21,712 nt of DNA, from NCBI GenBank assembly GCA_904501775.1, contig CAJGCJ010000024.1, forward strand, positions 1 to 21,712. The letters run 5' to 3'. The stretch is from an uncultured Bacteroidaceae bacterium (GTDB taxonomy: Bacteria; Bacteroidota; Bacteroidia; Bacteroidales; Bacteroidaceae). The position numbers and the translations under genes were made by a program. Below the pieces are notes generated by a model. The model was not told the DNA's origin, made no database searches, and saw only the letters and a program-made list of their open reading frames with translations. Shown here one piece after another: positions 1-7,802 of the stretch (position 1 is its first letter; each line of letters opens with the position of its first letter).

Positions 1-366
1 AGTACCATAGGTCGCATCTACAGTGATGCCGGTTCCGATTATATCTTCTCTTCGTGGAAACAGACGGGTTCTGTACCGCTATCTTTCGAAACGGTGCTTG
101 ACAAAGCTGCCGATGCCGATTTTTGGCTTATAAAATATGCAGGTGACGAGAAACGTTATTCGACACTGAAGAACGAGTATGCCGGATATGTCCATTTCAA
201 ACCCTATCGCGAACGGAATATATATGTGTGCAACCTTTCCCATAAACGGTTTTACGCCGAGACTCCCTTCCGTCCCGACATACTACTGCGCGAGCTTGTC
301 GCAATATTTCATCCGCAATATATGAATCAGATTGAATTGAGATACTATGAGAAGATGGAAGAGTAG
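1..366 (+). CDS. ABC transporter periplasmic binding protein, C-terminal part (5' truncated by window edge)
   Basis: The frame is open from the first base, so only about 121 C-terminal residues are present. The fragment has the look of the C-terminal lobe of a BtuF/FepB-type (cluster A-II) substrate-binding protein: a segment rich in Trp/Asp/Ala (W38-type SSWKQ, later ADFWLIKY) and the closing pattern RPDILLRELVAIFHPQ, typical of Bacteroidales siderophore or cobalamin binding proteins, where the final helix carries Leu-X-Ile-X-His-Pro. Its 3' end overlaps the downstream FecCD-type permease by 20 bp, indicating translational coupling and a shared transporter. Binding-protein family is fairly sure from sequence plus context; the ligand (Fe-siderophore, heme or corrinoid) cannot be told. 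Signal peptide and N-terminal lobe lie outside the window. Confidence 0.8.
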   Translation, partial: STIGRIYSDAGSDYIFSSWKQTGSVPLSFETVLDKAADADFWLIKYAGDEKRYSTLKNEYAGYVHFKPYRERNIYVCNLSHKRFYAETPFRPDILLRELVAIFHPQYMNQIELRYYEKMEE

Positions 367-1378
367 GGGACACGCGGCTGTTATTTTCCTATCGGCCGTT
401 GTCCTGTTGTTTTTGTTTTTTGTCAATCTGTTTGTGGGGTCAGTGGATATTCCTTTCACAGCGGTAGCAGATATACTGTTGGGTGACGAAACCTCAAGTG
501 CCGCATGGCGTATGATTGTTCTTGATTCACGTCTGCCACAGGCATTGGCTGCTCTCTTTTCGGGCATGGCGCTATCTGTCTCGGGTCTCACTCTGCAGAC
601 CCTTTTCAATAATCCGCTGGCAGGCCCCGAGGTGTTCGGTATCAACAGCGGAGCAGGGCTTGGCGTGGCTCTTGTGATGCTCTTCATGCATGGAACGTTT
701 ACTGCCGGCGCCATTACATTGGGCGGTTATGCAGCTATGCTTGCCGGTGCATTCATAGGTGCATTGGCTGTGATAGTCATAATATTGGCATTGTCGGCAT
801 GGGTGCGCAACAGTCTGTTCCTGCTTATTGCCGGTTTGGCGGTAAGCTATCTTACATCGGCTGTGATAACACTGCTCAATTACTTCTCTACAGCTGAGGG
901 GGTGCACTCTTATCTTATTTGGGGAATGGGCGATTTTGGCGGTGTATCCATGGAGTACATGCCGTTCTATGTTTCGCTGGTGATTGTTCTTCTGCTTATA
1001 GCACTTTTAATGGCAAAGCCGTTGAATGCTCTGATGCTGGGCGATTCCTATGCCGCAAATCTTGGCGTGCGCACTAAGCGCATCCGTGGTATTGTACTTA
1101 TGCTCACAGGAGCACTTACGGCTATAGTGACAGCCTTCTGTGGCCCTATTTCGTTTATAGGATTGGCTGTCCCTCACTTCGCACGTCTTATGCTGCGCAC
1201 CAATAATCATCTGTTCCTGCTGCCTGTTGCAATGTTCTTGGGTGGTGCGGTGGCTCTATTATGTAATATGCTGTGCCATCTGCCGGGTGACAACGGACTT
1301 ATTCCATTGGGCGCAATAACGCCTATAATAGGTGCACCTGTGATTCTGTATGTGGTGCTTCGAGATAGGAGGCTTTAG
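347..1378 (+). CDS. FecCD/BtuC-family ABC transporter permease (iron-siderophore or cobalamin)
   Basis: A 343-residue, very hydrophobic inner-membrane protein of normal length for the FecCD/BtuC family, which forms a homodimeric channel taking substrate from the periplasmic binding protein. Family signatures are visible: SRLPQALAALFSGMALSVSG followed by LQTLFNNPLAGPEVFGINSG near residues 62-104, a long run of about 9-10 predicted membrane helices, the cytoplasmic coupling region around LGVRTKRIRGIVL, and the C-terminal FIGLAVPHFARLML segment near residues 268-281. The ATG at 347 lies inside the last codons of the binding-protein gene (20-bp overlap). No ATPase gene follows: a strong hairpin terminates transcription 8 bp after the stop, so the nucleotide-binding subunit must be upstream or elsewhere. 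Substrate is not resolvable from sequence. Confidence 0.92.
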   Translation: MRRWKSRGHAAVIFLSAVVLLFLFFVNLFVGSVDIPFTAVADILLGDETSSAAWRMIVLDSRLPQALAALFSGMALSVSGLTLQTLFNNPLAGPEVFGINSGAGLGVALVMLFMHGTFTAGAITLGGYAAMLAGAFIGALAVIVIILALSAWVRNSLFLLIAGLAVSYLTSAVITLLNYFSTAEGVHSYLIWGMGDFGGVSMEYMPFYVSLVIVLLLIALLMAKPLNALMLGDSYAANLGVRTKRIRGIVLMLTGALTAIVTAFCGPISFIGLAVPHFARLMLRTNNHLFLLPVAMFLGGAVALLCNMLCHLPGDNGLIPLGAITPIIGAPVILYVVLRDRRL

Positions 1379-1385
1379 TGTTGTG

Positions 1386-1427
1386 TATAATAAAAGGAGC
1401 GGCTGATAAGCCGCTCCTTTTATTATA
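1386..1427. terminator. Bidirectional intrinsic terminator between permease and thrA
   Basis: Perfect 19-bp inverted repeat (1386-1404 with 1409-1427) around a GATA loop. The arms run from an AT-rich base to a GC-rich tip, so each strand supplies its own U-rich 3' side. It lies between two convergent genes and overlaps neither coding region. Confidence 0.88.
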
Positions 1428-1428
1428 A

Positions 1429-3867
1429 TCAGATATTTGCAATTCGCATTATGTCGGCAAAGACACCGGCTGCTGTTAAGCTTGCTCCGGCTCCGTAGCC
1501 CTTGATAAGCATCGGATACTCTTTATAACGCTCGGTAGTCAGCAATACGATGTTGTTGCTGCCTTCGAGGTTGTAGAATGGATGGTGTTGGCTCACCTTG
1601 CACAATGACACACTTCCCTTGTTGTCTTGGAAACGTGCAATGAATCGCCAATGCATCTTCTCGGCCTCGAGTTTCTTGCGTTCGCTCTCAAAGTCGGCGT
1701 CAAGCTCGGGCAGTCGCTCCCAGAAATTCTCCAATGTGCCTTCGAACAGTTCGTCGGGGATGAACAGTTTTGTCTCAATATCCTCCTGCTCTATGGTGTA
1801 GCCGGCTTCGCGTGCAAGAATCACCAACTTGCGTATTACATCCTTGCCACTCAGGTCGATGCGCGGGTCGGGCTCGCTGTATCCCTTCTCCTGTGCAAGG
1901 CGTACAGTGTGGCTCAATGATACATCTTCGCTAAGCATGTTGAAGATGAAGTTGAGTGTTCCGCTCAGCACCGCCTCAATCTTCAGAATCTTGTCACCGC
2001 TGTTTATGAGGTCGTTTATGGTGTTGATGATAGGTAGTCCGGCACCTACGTTTGTTTCGAACAGATATTTGATGTTACGCTGTCGTGCAATATTTTTCAG
2101 TTGTGCATACTTCTCGTATGACGATGAGGCTGCAATCTTGTTGGCTGCCACTACCGAGATATTATGCTCCAGAAGGTCGGCATACAGGTCGGCAACAGCG
2201 CTGTTTGCTGTACAGTCGACAAATACCGAGTTGAAGATATTCATCTTTATAATGCTGTTGCGCATATCCTCGATACTGCTCTCGGGGCTGTTCATCAGCT
2301 CGCTCTTGTAGTTGGCGATGTCGAGTCCCTCGCGGTCGAATATTGCATGGCGGCTGTTTGCTATACCTACGATGTTCAGTTTTAGACGATGCTCGTCAAG
2401 CAGTTTCTGACGTTGCGAAGCTATCTGCTCAATAAGGCTGCCACCGACAGTACCCACGCCACAGATAAAGAGGTTCAGCACCTTGTACTCGGAGAGGAAG
2501 AACGAGTCGTGGATAACGTTGAGTGTCTTGCGCAGGAACTTGTTGTTGATGACAAAAGATATGTTGGTCTCTTGTCCACCCTGTGCACATGCAATAACAT
2601 TGATACCGTTACGTCCCAATGTGTGGAACAGTTTTCCTATAATACCTGCATTATGACGCATGTTCTCACCTACAATAGCAACTGTAGAGAGGTCGCTTGC
2701 TGCTGTTACAGGCTCCATGAGACCCATTGAAATCTCCTTGGCGAACTCGTTGTTGAGCACGTTGCATGCCTTTTCGGCATCGACGTGGCGCAAACCTATA
2801 GAGGTGCTGTTCTCTGACGATGCCTGTGCAACCAAGAACACACTGATGTCGGCAGCCGCCAAAGTGCTGAATATTCTGTGGTTGACACCTACGATACCAA
2901 CCATACCCAAGCCCTGCACTGTAAGAAGGTCGGTGTCATTGATGCTCGATATACCCTTGATAAGACGTCCGTCTGATGTGCTGTTGGCATTGATGATTGT
3001 ACCGTCACCACCGGGGTTGAAGGTGTTCTTTATGGCAATAGGAATGTTTGCCTTGAACACAGGATATATTGTAGGGGGATATACGACCTTTGCTCCGAAG
3101 TTGCATAGCTCGGTTGCTTCAACGTAGCTCAGGTGCTCAATTGTATATGCGTTGTTTATCACTTTGGGGTCGGCTGTCATGAATCCGTCCACATCTGTCC
3201 ATATTTCAAGAATTTCTGCATTCAGCGCTGCTGCGATTATTGCGGCTGTATAATCGGACCCACCACGTCCCAAATTTGTGATCTCGTTGCTCTCCTTGTC
3301 CTGTGCAATGAAACCGGGAACAACAATTATCCTGTCGTTCTTGCCGTCGAAAGTTTCGTGTATAAGACGGTCGGTCTCTTCGCTGGCCAGAATATTCTTG
3401 CCGTGCTTTACCTCTGTTCTGATGAATTGTCGCGAATTGTATCTGACAGCTCCGTCGATGAGTGCAGTTACAATGCGGCTCGATATTCTCTCGCCATAGC
3501 TTACGATTGTAGCCTCGCTCTTTGGTGTGATGTTGTTTATCAGAGCTAATCCCTGATAGATGTTGTCGAGTTCGTTGAGCAGCTTGTCAACCTCCTTCAA
3601 CAGTTCGTTGCGTTTCTCTTCGCAGTGGATGACGCTGTAAATAAGTTCGTGATGGCGGGTTACAATGTTCTGAAACTCTTCGTTGAACGATTCGTCGCCA
3701 TTAACCGCCAGTTGCGATGTCTTTATAAGTTTGTCTGTAACACCGCCAAGTGCCGAAACTACCACAATTACATTCTCGTTTACGGCAGCCGACTCAACGA
3801 TGCTTTTCAAATTCAATATGCTGTTTACGGAACCAACGGATGTTCCGCCAAATTTCATTACTTTCAT
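1429..3867 (-). CDS. thrA: Bifunctional aspartokinase / homoserine dehydrogenase
   Basis: An 812-residue cytoplasmic fusion enzyme catalysing the first and third steps of the aspartate pathway to threonine, methionine and (via aspartyl phosphate) lysine. The N-terminal kinase starts with the KFGGTSVGS motif at residues 5-13, with GRGGSDYTA near 200-208. ACT-like regulatory repeats occupy roughly residues 305-450. The C-terminal homoserine dehydrogenase has the NAD(P)-binding GVGTVGG at 470-476 and the catalytic-region patterns AANKIAA and LSGTLNFIF. Start: the open frame reaches 3960, but the extra 31 residues contain the promoter and match no kinase N-terminus, so MKVMKFGG at 3867 is chosen (3858 is an alternative). 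It stands alone: a terminator follows immediately, with no thrB/thrC-type gene behind it. Length is normal for Bacteroidales ThrA. Confidence 0.96.
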   Translation of the reverse strand: MKVMKFGGTSVGSVNSILNLKSIVESAAVNENVIVVVSALGGVTDKLIKTSQLAVNGDESFNEEFQNIVTRHHELIYSVIHCEEKRNELLKEVDKLLNELDNIYQGLALINNITPKSEATIVSYGERISSRIVTALIDGAVRYNSRQFIRTEVKHGKNILASEETDRLIHETFDGKNDRIIVVPGFIAQDKESNEITNLGRGGSDYTAAIIAAALNAEILEIWTDVDGFMTADPKVINNAYTIEHLSYVEATELCNFGAKVVYPPTIYPVFKANIPIAIKNTFNPGGDGTIINANSTSDGRLIKGISSINDTDLLTVQGLGMVGIVGVNHRIFSTLAAADISVFLVAQASSENSTSIGLRHVDAEKACNVLNNEFAKEISMGLMEPVTAASDLSTVAIVGENMRHNAGIIGKLFHTLGRNGINVIACAQGGQETNISFVINNKFLRKTLNVIHDSFFLSEYKVLNLFICGVGTVGGSLIEQIASQRQKLLDEHRLKLNIVGIANSRHAIFDREGLDIANYKSELMNSPESSIEDMRNSIIKMNIFNSVFVDCTANSAVADLYADLLEHNISVVAANKIAASSSYEKYAQLKNIARQRNIKYLFETNVGAGLPIINTINDLINSGDKILKIEAVLSGTLNFIFNMLSEDVSLSHTVRLAQEKGYSEPDPRIDLSGKDVIRKLVILAREAGYTIEQEDIETKLFIPDELFEGTLENFWERLPELDADFESERKKLEAEKMHWRFIARFQDNKGSVSLCKVSQHHPFYNLEGSNNIVLLTTERYKEYPMLIKGYGAGASLTAAGVFADIMRIANI

Positions 3868-3897
3868 GCTTTGTCGATATCTGTTTATTGAAAGAGT

Positions 3898-3916
3898 GCC
3901 GAATGTGTTATTCGGC
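3898..3916 (-). promoter_or_regulatory. thrA: Hairpin in the thrA 5' leader
   Basis: A 7-bp perfect inverted repeat (GCCGAAT / ATTCGGC) with a 5-nt loop lies between the predicted -7 box and the thrA start. The predicted transcript begins near 3923, so this hairpin would form within the first few dozen nucleotides. It could stabilise the mRNA or take part in attenuation; no U-tract follows it, so it is not a terminator on its own. Confidence 0.4.
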
Positions 3917-3929
3917 TTGAAAATTGTTG

Positions 3930-3961
3930 CGAATATATGCTTTTTGGTGTAAAATAGCAAA
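3930..3961 (-). promoter_or_regulatory. thrA promoter (Bacteroidetes -33/-7)
   Basis: Read on the minus strand: TTTG (3961-3958), 20-nt spacer, TATATTCG (3937-3930), matching the TTTG-N19/20-TAnnTTTG consensus with one mismatch. It sits about 63 bp upstream of the chosen thrA start and lies within the longest possible open frame, which argues against the upstream start. Confidence 0.6.
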
Positions 3962-4057
3962 CAATGTGTGGGTAATTGTAGGATAATGTAATTAAAAAGA
4001 GTGAAAATTGTGCTATATTTGTAAAAATGTCACAGTTTGTAAAAATATTACCTACTG

Positions 4058-4093
4058 TTTGGCTATGAAAAGTTGTTGCGCTATCTTAGCGCA
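4058..4093 (+). promoter_or_regulatory. radA promoter with overlapping inverted repeat
   Basis: TTTG (4058-4061), 20-nt spacer, TATCTTAG (4082-4089): a 7/8 match to the -7 consensus at ideal spacing. The -7 box lies inside a perfect 7-bp inverted repeat, TGCGCTA-TCT-TAGCGCA (4077-4093). Transcription would start around 4096, leaving about 10 nt before the radA ATG at 4106. An upstream TATATTTG at 4014-4021 is a perfect -7 box but has no matching -33. Confidence 0.55.
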
Positions 4094-4105
4094 TAAATTT
4101 ATTGT

Positions 4106-5467
4106 ATGGCAAAGGAGAAGAGTGTTTTTGTGTGTAACGAGTGCGGATACGACACGCCCAAGTGGGCCGGTAAGTGCCCTTCGTGCGGGGCATGGAACTC
4201 ATTGGTCGAGAAAAAGGTGCGTACGGCATCGGCTGCACGTTCAGTGCGCGACATAGCTGTCGAGTCACAGCCGCAGTTGATAGACGAAGTGTCGGTTGAC
4301 GAACTTCCGCGCATCGATATGAATGATGCCGAATTGAACAGAGTACTTGGCGGGGGACTTGTCCCCGGCTCGTTGTTGCTGCTTGGCGGTGAGCCCGGCA
4401 TCGGAAAATCTACGCTCGTATTGCAGACAGTATTGCGTATGCCCGGATATAAGGTACTTTATGTGTCGGGTGAAGAGAGCGCTGCACAAATTAAATTGCG
4501 TGCCGATAGAATAGAATACTCCAAAAGCAATTGTCACATCGTTTGCGAGACTCTTCTCGAAACCGTCTTCACCCATATAAAGAATGTCTCTCCCGATATT
4601 GTAGTGGTAGACTCAATACAGACAATGTGCAGCGAGGCTGTCGACTCTTCGCCCGGAAGCGTGTCGCAAGTGCGCGAGTGTACAGCAATGCTGCTCAAAT
4701 ATGCCAAGGAGAATAATATCCCGGTGATTCTGATTGGTCACATAACAAAGGACGGTACTATTGCCGGCCCCAAGATTCTCGAGCACATAGTGGATGTTGT
4801 CATACAGTTCGAGGGTGACCAACATCATCTCTATCGTGTGCTGCGTGCAATAAAGAACCGTTTCGGCAGCACTGCCGAGATGGGTATATATGAGATGCGT
4901 CGCGAGGGATTACGACAGGTCTCAAACCCTTCGGAACTGCTGCTCAGCGAGCGCCATAACGGGATGAGCGGTGTTGCCATTGCATCGGCAATAGAGGGTG
5001 TCAGTCCTTTCCTTATCGAGGTTCAGGCGCTTGTAAGCAGTGCTGTCTATGGTACTCCGCAACGCTCGGCAACGGGTTTCGATACCCGACGCATGAACAT
5101 GTTGCTTGCGGTACTTGAAAAACGTATAGGCTTTAAGCTTGCTCAGAAAGATGTATATCTTAATATCGCAGGCGGATTGCGCGTCAATGACCCTGCAATA
5201 GACCTCGCTGTGATAAGTGCCATCTTGTCGAGCAATATGGATGTAGAGATTGAACCTACGGTATGTATGGCCGGTGAGGTCGGTTTGTCGGGCGAGATAC
5301 GCCCTGTCAACCGCATTGAACAGCGCATTGCTGAGGCTCAGAAACTCGGTTTCAGTAAGATTCTGGTGCCCCGGTCAAATACGAAAAGGCTTAATGTGGA
5401 TGCATCGGGAATTGAAATAAGGCCTGTTTCAAAGGTAGAAGAGGCTTTCAGGGAACTCTTCGGTTAA
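4106..5467 (+). CDS. radA: DNA repair protein RadA
   Basis: A 453-residue RadA, the bacterial RecA-like helicase that promotes branch migration in recombination intermediates; length is normal. Visible in order: N-terminal zinc finger with C10, C13, C24 and C27 (CNEC...CPSC); Walker A GGEPGIGKST at 94-103; Walker B region IVVVDS at 165-170; the RadA-specific KNRFG motif at 250-254; and a C-terminal Lon-protease-like fold from about residue 280 (RMNMLLAVLEKRIG, GLRVNDPAIDLAV) that lacks protease function in this family. The ATG at 4106 places the zinc finger at its usual distance. Only 26 bp separate it from the downstream FAD oxidoreductase gene, so the two are probably co-transcribed. Confidence 0.97.
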   Translation: MAKEKSVFVCNECGYDTPKWAGKCPSCGAWNSLVEKKVRTASAARSVRDIAVESQPQLIDEVSVDELPRIDMNDAELNRVLGGGLVPGSLLLLGGEPGIGKSTLVLQTVLRMPGYKVLYVSGEESAAQIKLRADRIEYSKSNCHIVCETLLETVFTHIKNVSPDIVVVDSIQTMCSEAVDSSPGSVSQVRECTAMLLKYAKENNIPVILIGHITKDGTIAGPKILEHIVDVVIQFEGDQHHLYRVLRAIKNRFGSTAEMGIYEMRREGLRQVSNPSELLLSERHNGMSGVAIASAIEGVSPFLIEVQALVSSAVYGTPQRSATGFDTRRMNMLLAVLEKRIGFKLAQKDVYLNIAGGLRVNDPAIDLAVISAILSSNMDVEIEPTVCMAGEVGLSGEIRPVNRIEQRIAEAQKLGFSKILVPRSNTKRLNVDASGIEIRPVSKVEEAFRELFG

Positions 5468-5493
5468 TAATTTATCGAATTTGGGATTGTAAT

Positions 5494-7092
5494 ATGATAT
5501 ACGAATATCAGTTGAGAGTGTTGCCGCAGGTAGCAGCAAACGAACAGGCTCTTAAAGAGTATCTGACGCGTGAGAAGGGACATAGTCTACGCTCAATCAA
5601 TGCTGTGAGGATATTGCGTCGGAGCATTGATGCGCGTCAGCGTACAGTCTATGTAAATCTGTCGGTGCGCCTTTTTGTAAATGAAATGCCGCCTGCAGAC
5701 GAATACAGGCATCGTGAATACCCCAACGTGGCCGGTAAAGAGCCGCTTATTATAGTGGGTGCAGGTCCGGCAGGCCTGTTTGCTGCTCTCAAAGCCATAG
5801 AGAAGGGCGTTCGCCCCATTGTGGTGGAGCGCGGCAAGGATGTACGCAGCCGTAAGGTGGATGTCGCAAATATATCGCGTACGCATACTGTCGATTCTGA
5901 ATCGAATTACTGCTTCGGTGAGGGTGGTGCAGGTGCCTACTCTGACGGTAAACTCTTTACACGCAGTAAAAAACGTGGCAACATAGACGATATACTGAAT
6001 ATCTTCTGTCAGCATGGTGCGAGTCTCTCTATCCTTTCCGATGCTCACCCCCATTTGGGAACAGATAAACTGCCGCGCATAATTGAGAATATAAGAAATA
6101 CTATAATCGGTTGTGGCGGAGAGGTGCGTTTCGAAACACGCATGGAAGAGCTGTTGCTGAAGGACGGCAAGGTGTGCGGCATACGTACCAACAGAGACGA
6201 GATTCATGCCTCGGCAGTTGTCCTTGCTACAGGACATTCGGCCAGGGATGTATATAGAACCCTTCATAGCGAAGGTGTTGCCATTGAGGCTAAAGGTGTT
6301 GCTGTAGGTGTTCGTCTCGAGCATCCCTCAATGCTTATCGACCAGATTCAATATCATAATCCGCAGGGTAGGGGAAAATATCTGCCGCCGGCCGAGTATA
6401 GTTTTACTACTCAGGTTGACGGTCGTGGCGTATACAGCTTCTGTATGTGTCCCGGTGGTGTGGTGGTTCCCTCTGCTTCAGGCAACGAAGAACTGTTGGT
6501 TAACGGCATGTCGGCATCGCATCGTGGTGGAAGATGGAGCAACTCGGCTATGGTGGTGCAGATAAATTGCGAAGATATAAATCATCCCGACCTACAGATT
6601 GAAGTTGACGGCTTTGAACCGCTTGCGCCCGATTCACCGTTGCGTGTGATGGCTTTTCAGGAGAAGATAGAGCGTCTCTGTTGGCTCATGGGCAACAGAC
6701 GTCAGACAGCGCCGGCGCAGCGAATGACCGATTTTGTGAACGGTAAGCTGAGCTACGACCTTGTTGAAAGCTCTTATGCTCCGGGGCTGATATCATCGCC
6801 CATGAATTTCTGGTTGCCACCGTTCATATCAAAACGTCTGCAACAGGGATTCCAGAATTTCGGACGCAGTTCGCGCGGTTTCCTTACACGCGAGGCACAG
6901 CTCATTGGAGTGGAGTCGCGTACCTCGTCACCCGTGCGCATTGTGCGCAGCAGTGACACCCTGCAGCATGTACAGATTGAAGGTCTCTTCCCCTGTGGCG
7001 AAGGTGCAGGATATGCCGGTGGTATTGTGTCGGCAGCTGTCGATGGTGAGCGATGCGCACTCTCGGCGTGCGAATACATTGCAAGTGTATAA
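5494..7092 (+). CDS. FAD-dependent NAD(P) oxidoreductase, COG2509-like
   Basis: A 532-residue predicted cytoplasmic flavoprotein resembling the widespread but poorly characterised COG2509 FAD-dependent dehydrogenases. A roughly 80-residue N-terminal domain (LRVLPQVAANEQ... to VNLSVRLFV) precedes the Rossmann dinucleotide-binding motif GAGPAG at 89-94, with the ribose-binding acidic residue in VVERGKD (E112). A conserved middle block around SESNYCFGEGGAGAYSDGKL and the C-terminal FAD-contacting PCGEGAGYAGGIVSAAVDG close the fold. The substrate is unknown. It begins 26 bp after radA and ends at a strong shared terminator, so it is the last gene of a two-gene unit. Pairing with radA may be simple co-transcription rather than shared function. 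Confidence 0.85.
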   Translation: MIYEYQLRVLPQVAANEQALKEYLTREKGHSLRSINAVRILRRSIDARQRTVYVNLSVRLFVNEMPPADEYRHREYPNVAGKEPLIIVGAGPAGLFAALKAIEKGVRPIVVERGKDVRSRKVDVANISRTHTVDSESNYCFGEGGAGAYSDGKLFTRSKKRGNIDDILNIFCQHGASLSILSDAHPHLGTDKLPRIIENIRNTIIGCGGEVRFETRMEELLLKDGKVCGIRTNRDEIHASAVVLATGHSARDVYRTLHSEGVAIEAKGVAVGVRLEHPSMLIDQIQYHNPQGRGKYLPPAEYSFTTQVDGRGVYSFCMCPGGVVVPSASGNEELLVNGMSASHRGGRWSNSAMVVQINCEDINHPDLQIEVDGFEPLAPDSPLRVMAFQEKIERLCWLMGNRRQTAPAQRMTDFVNGKLSYDLVESSYAPGLISSPMNFWLPPFISKRLQQGFQNFGRSSRGFLTREAQLIGVESRTSSPVRIVRSSDTLQHVQIEGLFPCGEGAGYAGGIVSAAVDGERCALSACEYIASV

Positions 7093-7107
7093 AATTCTAT
7101 TATAAAA

Positions 7108-7158
7108 CAAGAAACAGGTCCGCTTTTGATATGGAATCAAAAGCGGACCTGTTTCTTG
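7108..7158. terminator. Bidirectional intrinsic terminator between the FAD oxidoreductase and GNAT genes
   Basis: Perfect 23-bp inverted repeat (7108-7130 with 7136-7158) around a 5-nt loop, between convergent genes. The A-rich left base and T-rich right base let it act in both directions. Confidence 0.9.
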
Positions 7159-7170
7159 ACAAGGTACATG

Positions 7171-7689
7171 TTAATCAATTTCCATGCTCATGATGTAATC
7201 ATTCATAAAATAGCCGTTACCTATTGGGAAATCTCCCTCTTTTGTGATTTTCATCCCTCTCTTCAGATAGAATCCAAGCGCAGTGTTGAAACGGTTTACA
7301 TTAAGTTCCAATAGTGCTTTTGAGCCCGTCCTGTTCTCTTTTGCATACTCAAATGCCTTTTCAAACAGGGCTTTCCCTATTCTGTATCCTTGAAAATCAG
7401 GCATTACATACAGTTTATGAAGGTGGAAAAGTGTAATGCTTTCATTGCTTGCCGTCTCATCCTTTATAGACATATATCCGCATGGAATGTCATTTGCATA
7501 GGCGATAAAAAAACAGTGGCCATTGCCGAATTGCTTTGCAAGGCTCTCTGACGAGTACATCCACTCCATCATATAATCTATCTGCGGGCTGCTGAGTATA
7601 TTTCTATATGTATCTCTGAATACAACCTCGGCCATAGACTTTATAACAGGAATATCGGATGTTGTCGCTCTATTTATATTGAAGGTCAT
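7171..7689 (-). CDS. GNAT-family N-acetyltransferase
   Basis: A 172-residue GCN5-related acetyltransferase. The N-terminal INRATTSDIPVIKSMA start is typical of the fold. The acetyl-CoA pyrophosphate-binding motif A appears as MPDFQGYRIGKALFEKA, with the R-x-x-G-x-A core, preceded by a strand LHKLYV. The C-terminal ALGFYLKRGMKI matches the usual N-x-x-A-x-x-F-Y-x-x-x-G motif of the family. Start: the frame is open to 7731, but that extension lies in a hairpin and does not resemble a GNAT N-terminus, so MTFNINRAT at 7689 is preferred. The acceptor substrate (amino acid, antibiotic, protein or polyamine) cannot be inferred. The gene is isolated, convergent with the FAD oxidoreductase and downstream of manA. 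Confidence 0.85.
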   Translation of the reverse strand: MTFNINRATTSDIPVIKSMAEVVFRDTYRNILSSPQIDYMMEWMYSSESLAKQFGNGHCFFIAYANDIPCGYMSIKDETASNESITLFHLHKLYVMPDFQGYRIGKALFEKAFEYAKENRTGSKALLELNVNRFNTALGFYLKRGMKITKEGDFPIGNGYFMNDYIMSMEID

Positions 7690-7726
7690 GGAATGTGTAC
7701 TTAAAACAAGATACCTGTATATGAAC

Positions 7727-7781
7727 AACATGAGTCCGATATATGAATACAGAGTGTTATCTGTAATATCGGACTCATGTT
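7727..7781. terminator. Hairpin after manA, possible terminator
   Basis: A perfect 16-bp inverted repeat (7727-7742 with 7766-7781) encloses a second 6-bp stem (7748-7753 with 7760-7765) around a 6-nt loop, leaving a 5-nt asymmetric bulge. It begins 22 bp after the manA stop on the minus strand and overlaps the upstream extension of the GNAT frame. It lacks a U-tract on either strand, so termination is likely but not certain. Confidence 0.6.
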
Positions 7782-7802
7782 AAATCTATAAAATCGTGTC
7801 GA

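Noticed and set aside
2660..3127. 155-codon plus-strand frame opposite thrA
   Set aside because: Antisense to the ACT/kinase region of a clearly functional thrA, with no promoter or domain of its own.
3868..3960. Upstream extension of the thrA frame to an ATG at 3960
   Set aside because: The extension contains the predicted promoter and leader hairpin, and the kinase motif KFGGTS should lie within the first few residues of the protein.
5593..6324. 243-codon open frame on the minus strand inside the FAD oxidoreductase gene
   Set aside because: It is entirely antisense to a gene with clear FAD-binding motifs, and its product has shadow-like composition (many Thr/Tyr/His/Cys) and no recognisable domain.
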